This document shows, piece by piece, positions 38,101 to 46,168 of a stretch of 64,000 nt of DNA. The notes under the pieces were generated by a model that worked only from the letters and a program-made list of their open reading frames with translations, had not been told where the DNA came from and made no database searches. The translations under genes were made by a program, and so were the position numbers. Where the stretch lies: positions 44,151 through 108,150 of the forward strand of contig NZ_JAAHGO010000006.1 of assembly GCF_010672455.1 (NCBI RefSeq), written 5' to 3'. The number at the start of each line of letters is the position of its first letter. The stretch's first letter is position 1. This DNA comes from Okeania sp. SIO2C9 (GTDB lineage: Bacteria; Cyanobacteriota; Cyanobacteriia; Cyanobacteriales; Microcoleaceae).

Positions 38101-41100
38101 TGGAGTAACTTTTGCCAACTCCTGCTCCTTACTAGCCACATTTGCCGTTTGAGTAGCGATCGCCTGGTTCAACTGGTAAATTTTCTTATGAGTTTCCTGT
38201 CTCTTATACCAATTCTCGTGGCGCTCCTGTGCCAACCGGGACGATTTCTGCAAGTTAGCGCGATATGCTGCTGCGTGGCCGTGGTGATATACAAACTGAC
38301 CACCATTATAATACCACATCCGCTCCCGATGGTATTGCGCTTGGTTGTAGTAAGAAGCTTCAGCACTGTACAGGGATGGGTCTTGATCATTTAAACTTTG
38401 CAATTGCAAGTGCTGGTTGCGGAGTTGCACTTTAGTCAACTGTAAATCTTTTTTGGCAGTTTGTACCTCTGTTATGAGTTGCGCTTGTTGTTGTTGAGCA
38501 GTGGTAAGTTGAGTTTGAGTATCTGCTAGCTGAGATTGCAAGGATAGCAGTTGTTTTCGTTCGTCTTCCCCTGCTTTGCGAGTTGCTAAAAAGTCTTCAG
38601 TAGCAGCGATTTGATTATCTAAAGCATTTTGCCAGTTATCTTGTTGATTTTGATATTCAGTTTCCAGAGCATCTGCTTGGTTAATTAAGTCGAGGCGGTT
38701 TTCTAGGCGATCGACTTCAGCATTAACGTGGCGGGTGTATTTCTCTGTTAGTCTAATTTCCTCATATTTGTCTGAGATTTCTGCCTCTTTATCCGCAATA
38801 CGTTGGTCTATTTCTGCTAAAGTATCCTGGAGATAGATTTTCTCTGAGCTTTCTTTCAGAAGTTGAGCGTCTAGGTCTTCTACTTTTTCCTCATTGGTGG
38901 CAATATCCGACTCAATGTTGCCGATATTTTGCTCAATTTGTCCTAGTTCAGATTGGAGATTTTGTAAATTTTGTTGTTGGTTGCTTAACTGAGTTTGCAG
39001 GTTTTGTTTCTCTGTTTCTAAGTTGTGCTTTTCCTCTTGCAGTCCCGCAATATCTTCTTGTTTGGCCTCTATTTGCGGTTGCAAGTTAGTGGCGAATTGT
39101 TGTGCTTGTTGGGCAGCCAAGTCACGCTGTTGAGTGGCACTGCTGGCTGCAGCGATGTGAGCATCCCGGTTAGCGTGCGCTTGGGGATTATATATCCAAC
39201 CATAGACTGCTTCTTTCTTGCCAGACTTATCCTGGCGATAGCCAGTCACACCCCAAGTATGAATTTGACCGTTCCAATAATTCGCACTATTTTGATGAGA
39301 CTGTCGCTGTTGCTCGAAATTATTAGTAACGGCGTTTGCTTGGTTTATTTGGTTGTGATAACCTTGCAACACCGACTGCTCTTGGTTAATTTCTACCTGT
39401 TTGGCGGTTATTTTATCTTCAGTAGTGGCAATGTCGGTTTGGGTTTGGGCGATCGCCCCCTCTTGTCCCACAATTTCTGTTTCTTTATCGGACTTAGCTT
39501 GCTTAGTGGCAGCCAAATCATTTTCGAGGGAATTAATCGTATCTTTGGTTTGACTAATTGCCGTTTTTGTGTTACTTAGTTGGGTCTCTTTGAGAGCGAT
39601 CGCTTCCTCCAAAGTAGCGTTAGGTTGAATATTTTCGATATCTTTGAAAATTTGCTGCTGGCTTTCAATGGCAGCGATGGCTGCCTGAGTTTCATTGATA
39701 CTTGGTTGCAAACTCCCCTGTAGCTGTTGCGCTTGTAGAGTAGCTGCATTCCGTTGTTGGGCATAATTATTAGCTGCTCCTTGTGCAGCATTGCGTTCAA
39801 CCAAAGCTTGAGGATTGGCCAAACGTCCTTCGTAGCGTCCATATCGCCAATAATGATACCAAGCACTGGGCATCCCTCCATGACGCACCGCATGAGCAAT
39901 ATCCGGGTTATGTGCTAGATAGCTTGCTTCATTAAATACATTAATTTGACTGTTCCACCAATTCGCATAACCTTGATGCTGTTGTCGCAGTCGCTCAAAA
40001 TTACTCGCCACAGCATGAGCATTGCTAATCTGCTGGCGATAGCCATTTATAATTTCTTGTTGCTCGTTAATATCCTCTTGGAAAGCTTGAATTTGAGTCG
40101 GCATCAACTTCTCAGCTTCAACATCCGCTTTTGCCAAACCTAAATCCAGATATTCGCCCTGAAGTCGCTGCAAAGTCTCATCCGCAGCAGTTTGTTGAGT
40201 TTGGGCAGCCGTCAAACGCTCTTCCAAGTCGTCAAACCCATTCAACAAATTATTATTGCGATTTTCTACCCCACGCAAAAAGTCAATATATTCCTGTAAT
40301 GGTAACGTATTAGTTTCTGGCAAATTCTGTTGTCGTTTTGCCAACTCATCAATCAAATTACCAATAGCCAAACGTTGGGGAGAGTCAGGAGCAGAAAGAT
40401 TTAGTTGTTCCTCTTGCACCTTTGCATAAGCCAACTGTTGCTCTATCTGCTCTAGATAATTTTTGGTCTGTGTGATAAAAGACGATCCCCCTAAATCCCC
40501 CTTACCAAGGGGGACTTCAAGAGATGATCCTTCACCACCAGCGGGGACTTCAAGAGAAGATTCCTCACCTCCGGTCCCCCCCTTCTCAAGGGGGGTTAGG
40601 GGGGATCGAATCTCAACCAGCAACTCCTGAGCCCTAACTTTCTCAGCCTCCAACTGTTGAATTTGTTTTTGCACTGCTGCCCGACGTTCCTGATATGGCA
40701 GTAAATAACCATAAGTTTCTAGGAAATTTTGCAAGTCTGTTTGAGTTTGACTGCGCTGATTTTGATTTTCCTCTACTTCCTCTTGAGCTTTCTTCAACCG
40801 TTCCTCAGTAGCATCGGCTTTTTGCTGCTGTTCTGGCAATTCCTCAGTTTCCAATTTTTGCAGTTCATCTGTGGTTTGATTAATCTTCAAATCTAGAGTT
40901 TCTAACTGTTGCTGTTGGACTGGAGTTTGCAATGCTAGTAAATCCTTCTCAGCTTGCAACTGCTGTTGTTTGGCATTAATTTCATATTCGATGCCCCGCT
41001 TCAGTTCTGGCCAATCTCCCACTCGTTGGGTTAAAGCTGTGGCCTGTTGGTTTAACGCATCTACCTCAGCTTGCGCCTGTCGTGCCCACTGTTCAAAAAT

Positions 41101-44100
41101 GCGACGTTCTCCTTCAGCATTGTTAGCTTGTTGTTGGGCTTGGTTGCGAGGGGTGACGTGTTCTGGATAGTGACGCCACTGATATCGTCCAGAAATATTT
41201 TTTTCCCGCCTCCGATACATACTATTATGCCAATTAGCTGTATCCTGACTTTGCTTGCGTCGTTTTTCTGCTAAAGCTGCTTGCTGCCAATATTGTTCTG
41301 CCTGTTGTCTCTTTGCTGCTATTTGTGTTTGCAAGACTGCCAGGATTTGATGTGCGTCATCGAGGTCGCCAGTAAGAGTGGATAGTTTCTGGCTATTAGC
41401 TTCCAGCAACTTCTCATAATTTCTCAAAGCCTGAGTTTGTTGCCCCATTTGAACGATGAACTGTTCTAGTTGGCCGTGATTAACTTGGAACACATCACCT
41501 TGCCAGCTAACATGAGTAGCATTACGCGCTGCTTGGTTTGCTAAGTTTATATGATGGTTATATACAGGCGTATTTCGTTTTATAGGATACCTTTTCCCGC
41601 AGGAATTTCCCATTATCCAAGCGTTATTGGCAATATTAGTATGATGTTGCTGTTGTTGGCGATACTGGTTAGCTTGGGCATAATAACTATCTGCTTGTGC
41701 CTTCAAAGCAGCAGACTGCTGACGATAATCTGTAATCTTCCCTTCCAACTCAGCAATTTCAGCCTGCACCGTATCAGTCTGAGCAACTAAAGTATCCGGG
41801 TCCACAAGCTGATATTGCAACTTCTGACTAGCATCCTCTAATTCTTGTTCCGTCCGAGCGATCGCCTCCTCCAACACCCGTAACTGTTCCGCATTAGTAA
41901 CAACCAACTCATCCCGTTCCCCAGTCAAAGCTACTAACCCATCCTGCAACTGCTGCTGACGACCTGCCAACTCCTGCAACCGCGCCAACTCAATCTGATA
42001 ATGCTCCCTTGCCAAACCCAAAGCTGCCACCGACTCTTGATTTTTCACCAAACTTATCGCAGCAGCAGTATCAACATCCCGATAACTATCCAACACCTCC
42101 GACTTCCGAGAAGCAATCTCATTCTGTAACTCCTCCAAAGTCATATCAGCATTACCCAAATCTCTCAAAACCTGCCATTGCTCCAACAACTGATTCTGAG
42201 TATCCGTCAAATCCTGAATTGCAGCTTCAGTTTCCGGCGACGCAGCACGAACATCAACATTTACCCTACCCGCACCAGTAAATGCTGAAATATCCACATC
42301 CCCAAATCTAACCACCGCCTCCGGTGCCACCAAACCAGCCATCAACACCGCCTCAGTCACATCCAACAAACCAGCACCAGTCTCAGCATCCCAACCTTCC
42401 GGGCCAAAATCTTTAGCAGTCAGAGTCAACAACTCCTTCACTTGCTGATAACTCAAATCTGGATTAGCCGCCCAAACTAGAGACGCTGCTCCAGTCACAT
42501 AAGAAGTTGCCCTGGAAGTACCCACAAAAGCATCCGGGTCATTTTCATACTGTCCTCCAGGAGCAACCAAAGTCAAAGTATCGCCCCGACTCGAATAGTC
42601 AGCAACCTCCTCCAACTTATTCACCGCTCCCACTGTAATAATATTGTCAAACTTTTCGGCAGCTTTCCCTAAAGCTGACATTTCTCCACCAGTATTACCA
42701 GAAGCAGCTACCAACAATACATTATTATCCCGTGCATATTGAATTGCTAATTGTTCCGCTTCAGTTAAGTCATAACGAGTTGTCACCCTTCCTTCGGAGT
42801 CCGCTTGACTCAAATCAAAACTGAGGTTGGCAATACCCCGGTCTTTTCCAGCAGCTTTCAAATTATCCACATACTGCACCAACTGTTCTGCCCAATTTCC
42901 ATCATTAATAGATAAGCGTTCATATTCAGCATTGGGGTTCACCGACTCAAACACTTCCGTCACATTTTCCCCATGTCCATCCGCAAAATCTAAAAATGCC
43001 ACAGAAGTTTGAGGCGCATCGGGTAAAAGGATAGAAGCAGCTTCCGTAGCATTAATTAAATAGTTATCCCAAATCCGAAAATCCTCCGAAACCAAAGCTG
43101 ACTCCACCGAAGTCGGCAAACCTAAAGCTGCCCCTAACTCCTCACTTGCCAATAGTTTTTCCAAAGTAGCAACTGCTTCAGGAGACACTCCTGCTTTTGT
43201 CAGAGTTTCTGGTTGTTGGATAGCGTTGAAAAGATTATCAAAGTTGGATTCTAATTCAGTCGCTAATGTTTCCAAAGCTGTTTGTGCTTCTGGGTTATCC
43301 AAACTAGCTAATAAGTCATCGGGGTTAGCATCAATAGCTTTTTGTAACTCAGTTAAACCAGAATTAATAGTTGCCACAGACTCTGGTGGAACATAATTAT
43401 TGAAAACCTTAAAAGTATGAGCTGCCACACCTCCAGCATTAGTAGTCGCCCGAATTGTAATTTGACTTTCCCCTGTTTTGGGTAGTGCTGCTATAGATAG
43501 TTGGTTATTTTCTAAATTGATATTCAGAAGTTCGTTGTTGTTGTTTATGACTTCATATTTCAGTTGTTCCCCATCTGGAGTAGCGAATACATCAGAAATA
43601 TCTATGGTTTGAGAGGATATTTCTGGTGTCAGAGTAATGTCTGAAATAGCATTAACTAGAGTAGGTGGTTGAGGAGGAGTGATAACTGGGTCTTGACTAC
43701 CACTACCGGGATTATTTCTAGGGGGGTCTACTGGTACTGTTACTGGAGGGGGTAAGGTATCTACTGCTCCACCAACATCTGGTATTTCTACACTCGGTTG
43801 CCCTGGGTTTATCAGCGCCTCCAATGTCGGCCAAGTAGACAAATCTTGATCATCAAAACTATTAACTTCACTGGGGTTTTCTTGAAAGTATTGGTCGATT
43901 TTTTCCCAATAATCTCGGACTAAAATTTCTGTGTCTATATCTGCAATATCTGGAGGAGCGTTAGTTCCTAAAATAGTAGTAATTAATTCTTGTTCTGTGA
44001 ATAATCCAAAGATGGGATGATTAACTAGGGAGTCATCTATTGGTATGGGGCAATAAGCACCAGGACTAATAATTTCTTCTAAAATAAAGGTATTACTTCT

Positions 44101-44163
44101 AGTTTTTTTGGAAGATTTTTTAGGTTGTTTTTGTTTAGTCTTTTTATTCCAGAAAAATACCAT
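32128..44163 (-). CDS. Giant subtilase, coiled-coil and LysM-like protein
   Basis: About 4011 residues. I use ATG 44163 because AGAGGT lies 7 bases upstream; a GTG three codons earlier overlaps that site. Numbering below is from that GTG. Order: basic N-terminus without signal peptide; Pro-rich linker 140-170; cadherin-like domain about 175-260; peptidase S8-like domain about 385-610 with Asp395, His400, Asn493 (ASGNTGG) and Ser553 (GTSRATS); about 2700 residues of Gln/Glu/Ala coiled coil interrupted by Trp/Tyr/His-rich tips, two of them YLxxNPDV-type motifs; a hydrophobic Gly/Ala block about 3345-3590; an acidic linker; a LysM-like domain about 3720-3782 (GETLWGIAEKSLGD); and a glycine-rich hydrophobic C-terminus. 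Probably exported and possibly a toxin-like or filamentous surface machine. Function unknown. Confidence 0.85.
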   Translation of the reverse strand: MVFFWNKKTKQKQPKKSSKKTRSNTFILEEIISPGAYCPIPIDDSLVNHPIFGLFTEQELITTILGTNAPPDIADIDTEILVRDYWEKIDQYFQENPSEVNSFDDQDLSTWPTLEALINPGQPSVEIPDVGGAVDTLPPPVTVPVDPPRNNPGSGSQDPVITPPQPPTLVNAISDITLTPEISSQTIDISDVFATPDGEQLKYEVINNNNELLNINLENNQLSIAALPKTGESQITIRATTNAGGVAAHTFKVFNNYVPPESVATINSGLTELQKAIDANPDDLLASLDNPEAQTALETLATELESNFDNLFNAIQQPETLTKAGVSPEAVATLEKLLASEELGAALGLPTSVESALVSEDFRIWDNYLINATEAASILLPDAPQTSVAFLDFADGHGENVTEVFESVNPNAEYERLSINDGNWAEQLVQYVDNLKAAGKDRGIANLSFDLSQADSEGRVTTRYDLTEAEQLAIQYARDNNVLLVAASGNTGGEMSALGKAAEKFDNIITVGAVNKLEEVADYSSRGDTLTLVAPGGQYENDPDAFVGTSRATSYVTGAASLVWAANPDLSYQQVKELLTLTAKDFGPEGWDAETGAGLLDVTEAVLMAGLVAPEAVVRFGDVDISAFTGAGRVNVDVRAASPETEAAIQDLTDTQNQLLEQWQVLRDLGNADMTLEELQNEIASRKSEVLDSYRDVDTAAAISLVKNQESVAALGLAREHYQIELARLQELAGRQQQLQDGLVALTGERDELVVTNAEQLRVLEEAIARTEQELEDASQKLQYQLVDPDTLVAQTDTVQAEIAELEGKITDYRQQSAALKAQADSYYAQANQYRQQQQHHTNIANNAWIMGNSCGKRYPIKRNTPVYNHHINLANQAARNATHVSWQGDVFQVNHGQLEQFIVQMGQQTQALRNYEKLLEANSQKLSTLTGDLDDAHQILAVLQTQIAAKRQQAEQYWQQAALAEKRRKQSQDTANWHNSMYRRREKNISGRYQWRHYPEHVTPRNQAQQQANNAEGERRIFEQWARQAQAEVDALNQQATALTQRVGDWPELKRGIEYEINAKQQQLQAEKDLLALQTPVQQQQLETLDLKINQTTDELQKLETEELPEQQQKADATEERLKKAQEEVEENQNQRSQTQTDLQNFLETYGYLLPYQERRAAVQKQIQQLEAEKVRAQELLVEIRSPLTPLEKGGTGGEESSLEVPAGGEGSSLEVPLGKGDLGGSSFITQTKNYLEQIEQQLAYAKVQEEQLNLSAPDSPQRLAIGNLIDELAKRQQNLPETNTLPLQEYIDFLRGVENRNNNLLNGFDDLEERLTAAQTQQTAADETLQRLQGEYLDLGLAKADVEAEKLMPTQIQAFQEDINEQQEIINGYRQQISNAHAVASNFERLRQQHQGYANWWNSQINVFNEASYLAHNPDIAHAVRHGGMPSAWYHYWRYGRYEGRLANPQALVERNAAQGAANNYAQQRNAATLQAQQLQGSLQPSINETQAAIAAIESQQQIFKDIENIQPNATLEEAIALKETQLSNTKTAISQTKDTINSLENDLAATKQAKSDKETEIVGQEGAIAQTQTDIATTEDKITAKQVEINQEQSVLQGYHNQINQANAVTNNFEQQRQSHQNSANYWNGQIHTWGVTGYRQDKSGKKEAVYGWIYNPQAHANRDAHIAAASSATQQRDLAAQQAQQFATNLQPQIEAKQEDIAGLQEEKHNLETEKQNLQTQLSNQQQNLQNLQSELGQIEQNIGNIESDIATNEEKVEDLDAQLLKESSEKIYLQDTLAEIDQRIADKEAEISDKYEEIRLTEKYTRHVNAEVDRLENRLDLINQADALETEYQNQQDNWQNALDNQIAATEDFLATRKAGEDERKQLLSLQSQLADTQTQLTTAQQQQAQLITEVQTAKKDLQLTKVQLRNQHLQLQSLNDQDPSLYSAEASYYNQAQYHRERMWYYNGGQFVYHHGHAAAYRANLQKSSRLAQERHENWYKRQETHKKIYQLNQAIATQTANVASKEQELAKVTPEVTNLTAKAAEIESQIPPLVTAIEPMQQAENAKLADFQNAVGQTETASVELAQTTKEQAAALNHLISFGVLGTESDVDFFATQVEPKVNEFIQQLQDRSNDLGSQADTLGNLIGDWQQELDNTTDEVSRQALTDLITKTIGQQNHLLERQQENQEIVTELSDRLTAATASLENLRQQQKLEIREQLNSNDERLEALNRQLETETAAEKAVSEDTVLAYAELNDRVRADLTASATQWVSQLQEGHQQTKEIGESQQNLSESVDDLIEYIEDNLADVDGERDRNLADLRDAITTLGVVAPRRDELAAGETTLKQEIEKLKQWIEQDAKLWSEIAPIAERYGAESQQLARYPQQYNAKLQHDLGVARQNEAQRHQHQQNANYWNGQIYQFNEQTYLHNNPDVRLHVSLGWLDSGWEHYVKWGRKAGRLPNPLAKINRDREQAAANAAAKRRDAANQLPTANAYREAFLSQVTNNGSAIKVLQAETQEESNKYDSRIATLKAEEVQNDAQASAALSQAAWYEKQGAYHWLRSRKNGPTWQEWRQTWKRNWRGKKKEHWVLVTHVDHHWIIWDTYTKYAQQLRQQAFSKLVVTDSQSQQQDRLQPLAEQWADAQNATNAAEAPITASRNLVEVLETAREQIPAAQEQLQLLEDLLPEIEQKLAEAQKEADDYNAKVLAEWEEHDENATEYLNTVEDILERRGDLNKQSQELQNQLADTEKWVEQQTVALDVETEQVDNLRQQLIADGEALAEKIAVATGNELTELQTKQAQLQDALALLDNKATVLQQQQTAFSQKRTLLTAENEVILAEQGLLDAYLTTPDSDLEQLREQLADARAALAEAQRLAEQAEASSQALTAPLQEVQNDLLAQNDEHLKAAKEHQQILKDLLEATELNANYTLEAAQKQQQVNDLEFQILQRLQEVTAAGNQEAKHLLEVATHNDVASAAEIYYRDYSDIASDTGGSCAGGIARPEDRALADRYYREMLTHRQLQHRAQAQANHFRRIKDTAQGQMDALSRQQETAAQILQDINNKIAKTQEQREAKEQEVAVAQARLDGISRIRQQTEQTFVQLVSLEQLNLAQAQLEQQIAAQRQSEIEEEVARRIEREQIEIERQRLEARAKLEQLEQLQAEEDLRQAVNQVRVDVGLNEVAGGSDSAQLQSQMASLLGQLQNLEQQQPDLPDDVKALLADAQGDIHLALQGKEAENIQENLLKTTAGLVGQIQHYQTEIAQLESEEQWDTQLLAKAQQDLQSASQELVEELERSQVLSEERDIINPLYLETLSKVAYAEQAVDISQDLAKQSREMLEQIIDQRIQERKARKKFFWNQMLGMVSIVTSLIGTILSFTPLAPLGYGLVAVSGVISGIQAVMNGDWLGGIFNVVMAAVSGLTGGLGSAGLISQTAMQTVQGIQAAVGGVFAGARSVMSGESILGALQVLGSVAGFVSTGLSNVVNKLTTPLQQAMYQVVNSLQKVPVMIYKGVKAIESGDWFSAISNVFNVITTLGKNFGGFFGDTVSKAFDSLSKVGNSALAVTGAAMGGTLEGALSGVESLLNILGDDISGFVDKITGKDECVCVQKNEDDSDKDENSDAQESQSSENETTENSDLGELHENAAHFLSEEQTLFISLSLEDIEEIEEYFKNHQQEQLLEEQSIYIAKNYDDNPFAEKPNIVTDVGIGGVTTSSSLDEGNPEVTLQLGITQFLEYEIREEGETLWGIAEKSLGDGNRWQELHKRVTTSDGQEDYVPFKDGEQFNLQINQEIFIPSNNSSEINDNYGSTNQQGYTSKINDSNSNLNQEKSTKTTSLPTQPDKAKNPTLEYTKYGTEAVQHGRNIINAVDEVAPNVSFPKKINNLPGVKQLNQIDQLPVKLAEKVSYKATQTGNKGFVILKNPASTRLVRASKALGPAGILIGFIPTGVEVAQNWNKDRPQAYRALIKGSLQTVFGVVAGVGAGLGTVNPLVGIAAGVAGSELGGVTADALNKKLFPKKNADDAKSSK
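40484..40609. mobile_element. In-frame 126-bp palindromic element inside the giant gene
   Basis: Ends GATCCCCCTAAATCCCCC and the complementary GGGGGGTTAGGGGGGATC. Translated as SPLTPLEKGGTGGE and a duplicated SSLEVP unit within coiled coil. The length is exactly 42 codons, so the frame is kept. Confidence 0.75.
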
Positions 44164-44170
44164 AAATTGC

Positions 44171-44176
44171 ACCTCT
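44171..44176 (-). promoter_or_regulatory. Ribosome site deciding the giant gene start
   Basis: AGAGGT on the minus strand, 7 bases before ATG 44163; supports the shorter start. Confidence 0.6.
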
Positions 44177-44226
44177 GATTATTGGTTTTTTTTTAAATAG
44201 TTTTTTCTAAATTATTTTTCCTCCTG

Positions 44227-44250
44227 TAGGGGCGAATGGCTATTCGCCCA
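44227..44250. repeat. GGGGCGAATGG palindrome copy
   Basis: REP-like copy with one change (ggctattc) in the centre. Confidence 0.6.
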
Positions 44251-44439
44251 CGAATTTACAAACAAGAAACCGGGTTTATTACCTTGATTATTGTTTTTCA
44301 GGAAATTTCCTCTATCAACCTGGTTTCTGCGTAATTCCTACAGGTATTAATCTAATTTTTTTATTTTTGAGGAATTAATCCTCAGTATAAGTAGGAAAAA
44401 TTGTTTTGGCTATCGCCAATATGAAAATTATTAATTGTT

Positions 44440-44580
44440 TAATAACAGTTAATTCCAGATAACCAATACTTCCGCTATAATTCCTTAATTTAATAATTAT
44501 AAATTATAAATTCTACATTATTTTTAATTATTCAATAACAGTTAATTATAGATAACTAATACCTCAGTAAATGTACAGAT
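44440..44580. repeat. Direct repeat aataacagttaatt
   Basis: aataacagttaatt-x-agataac-aatac occurs near 44440 and again near 44534, separated by AT-rich DNA, in the giant gene leader. Confidence 0.5.
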
Positions 44581-44629
44581 AAATTGGCAATTTTAACCAG
44601 ATAAATAAGGTCTTAAATTTGTTCATCCC

Positions 44630-44700
44630 TGGATTTACTGAGAACCTTTAGGGTTAGCAAATCCTTCCAAAGCAAAGCTCCTAATCAGGAGGCCAACTAA
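44630..44700 (+). ncRNA. Candidate structured RNA element
   Basis: GGATTT pairs with AAATCC around an inner AACC/GGTT hairpin, followed by aaagcaaagc and a GCTCCT/AGGAGGC hairpin. It recalls riboswitch-like folds with a GCAAA..GCAAAGC pattern, but I cannot match a known class. It would lie in the leader of the M50 gene (plus). Confidence 0.3.
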
Positions 44701-44755
44701 TAAATAAAGTTACTAATTACTTAATAACCAAACATAACATAGGTAAGGAAAAAAA

Positions 44756-44907
44756 TTGTCGATTTGCAACAAAATTGTCGATGATCGACAAAATTAATTT
44801 AATTTTTTAAACACGTTGCTGCTGAAAGTTACATCTCACAAACCATTCCCATAAAATCTAGTTAAATTCTACAGAAATATTTTTGATATTTTGTCTATTT
44901 TCGACAA
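44756..44907. promoter_or_regulatory. Three 17-bp near-palindromes TTGTCGA-N3-TCGACAA
   Basis: 44756-44772 (right half degenerate), 44775-44791 (perfect) and 44891-44907 (one change). Extra half site TAGACAA at 44933-44939. They sit between the two divergent genes. A GTACA at 44911-44915 next to the last one also allows reading it as a Tn7-like transposon end. Confidence 0.6.
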
Positions 44908-45047
44908 CAAGTACAAAAAACTATGCCATAATAGACAAAAATTTTTATATCTCTCTAGAATCAAATTAATTGTTCACAAATACATCAGTATATTCACAGT
45001 TTTTCAGTCTGAAAATTGCTTAAGTATTTTCTCGATTTGATAAATTT

Positions 45048-46115
45048 ATGCGACTAAAATCAGAGGTGCATTGGATTCAACATCCAGATGGTTATTGGAT
45101 ATTACGCAATCCTGAATATCCAACGTTTCTCCAAGTAGATAATATTGATAAAAATGTCATTTGTCTGTTAGAAAAAATTCCAATACCTGCCATTGCTAAT
45201 AAATACGATCTAACTATCCAAGACATTCAACAACTCTTACAAAAATTGGCAGCAACAGGTATGTTGTCAGGTACGGAACCTCCGCCGAAAAAGTTCTCTT
45301 TGGCGCAAATATTATTTTTCAAAATTCCTCTGTTTAAGCCTGATGAATGGTTAACAGAAAGTATAGATAAACTTCGTTGGATTTGGACGGCTGGTTTTGG
45401 ATTTTTTCTCTGTTTTTTCCTCGGTCAAACAGTTTTTTTGTGGTTAGCTTATGCCACAGATATTGTTTCTGCTCATCAACAAGTTTGGGGAGATTTTACT
45501 ACAGCTCCTACTAATTTATTAAAGTTAGGTTTTGCCACTATGTTAGTAATTTTTCTCCATGAGTTAGGTCATGCTTTTACTCTGAAACATTTCGGTGGAG
45601 TTGTGCCGGAGATTGGTCTATTGTTTATGTGTTTTATGCCAGGAATGTATACCAATACTTCTGACCAATATTCTTTGGTTAAACGGAAACAAAGAGTTTT
45701 AGTTGTAGCTGCGGGGGTAATAGTTCAAATAGTTATTTGGGCGTTAGCTTTGTGGTTATTATTAGCATCTCCTCCCCAGAGTTTGATGCAGCAAAATAGT
45801 TATTTATTGATGAGCGCTGCTTTGGTAACGGTGGTGTTAAATCTCAATCCATTAAATGCTTTTGATGGTTATTATTTGTTGGTGGCAATGACAGGAATTA
45901 ATAATTTGAGGAAGCGATCGATCTTATTTTATTTTGATTTATTGCGCCGTCAACCTTCGCCTGAAAAGACTTCTGACCAAGCCATTTTAGCTATTTATGC
46001 ACCTCTTAGTATTATTTATACGGTGTTGGTTTTGGGTTATATGTTGTGGTTAGTTGGGAATTGGATTGGGGAATTTTTACCAGCAATTTCGTCTTTTTCT
46101 TACTTTTTACTTTGA
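45048..46115 (+). CDS. PqqD-like and M50 peptidase membrane protein
   Basis: A 355-residue protein. Residues 1-75 form a PqqD-like winged domain (DGYWILRNPEYPTFLQVD, YDLTIQDIQQLLQKL). Residues about 110-345 are six or so transmembrane helices with the M50 zinc motif HELGH at 171-175 and the third ligand Asp273 in NPLNAFDGYY. This pairing is seen in YydH-like proteins beside peptide or protein export systems, where the PqqD part binds a substrate leader. Here the divergent neighbour is the giant subtilase-like protein and the next gene is a PEP-CTERM protein. No HlyD-like domain or transporter ATPase is encoded nearby. Site-2-type intramembrane cleavage is likely; the substrate is inferred. 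Confidence 0.88.
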   Translation: MRLKSEVHWIQHPDGYWILRNPEYPTFLQVDNIDKNVICLLEKIPIPAIANKYDLTIQDIQQLLQKLAATGMLSGTEPPPKKFSLAQILFFKIPLFKPDEWLTESIDKLRWIWTAGFGFFLCFFLGQTVFLWLAYATDIVSAHQQVWGDFTTAPTNLLKLGFATMLVIFLHELGHAFTLKHFGGVVPEIGLLFMCFMPGMYTNTSDQYSLVKRKQRVLVVAAGVIVQIVIWALALWLLLASPPQSLMQQNSYLLMSAALVTVVLNLNPLNAFDGYYLLVAMTGINNLRKRSILFYFDLLRRQPSPEKTSDQAILAIYAPLSIIYTVLVLGYMLWLVGNWIGEFLPAISSFSYFLL

Positions 46116-46139
46116 GGGCGAATGCCATTCGCCCCTACG
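46112..46139. repeat. GGGCGAATGCCATTCGCCC palindrome copy
   Basis: Overlaps the M50 stop codon region and lies in the 53-bp gap to the next gene. Confidence 0.65.
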
Positions 46140-46168
46140 ATTTTTGACTTTCTTTGGAGTATCAATAA

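Noticed and set aside
41009-43012. Many small frames opposite the giant gene
   Set aside because: Antisense shadows of Gln/Ala-rich coiled-coil codons; no start sites.
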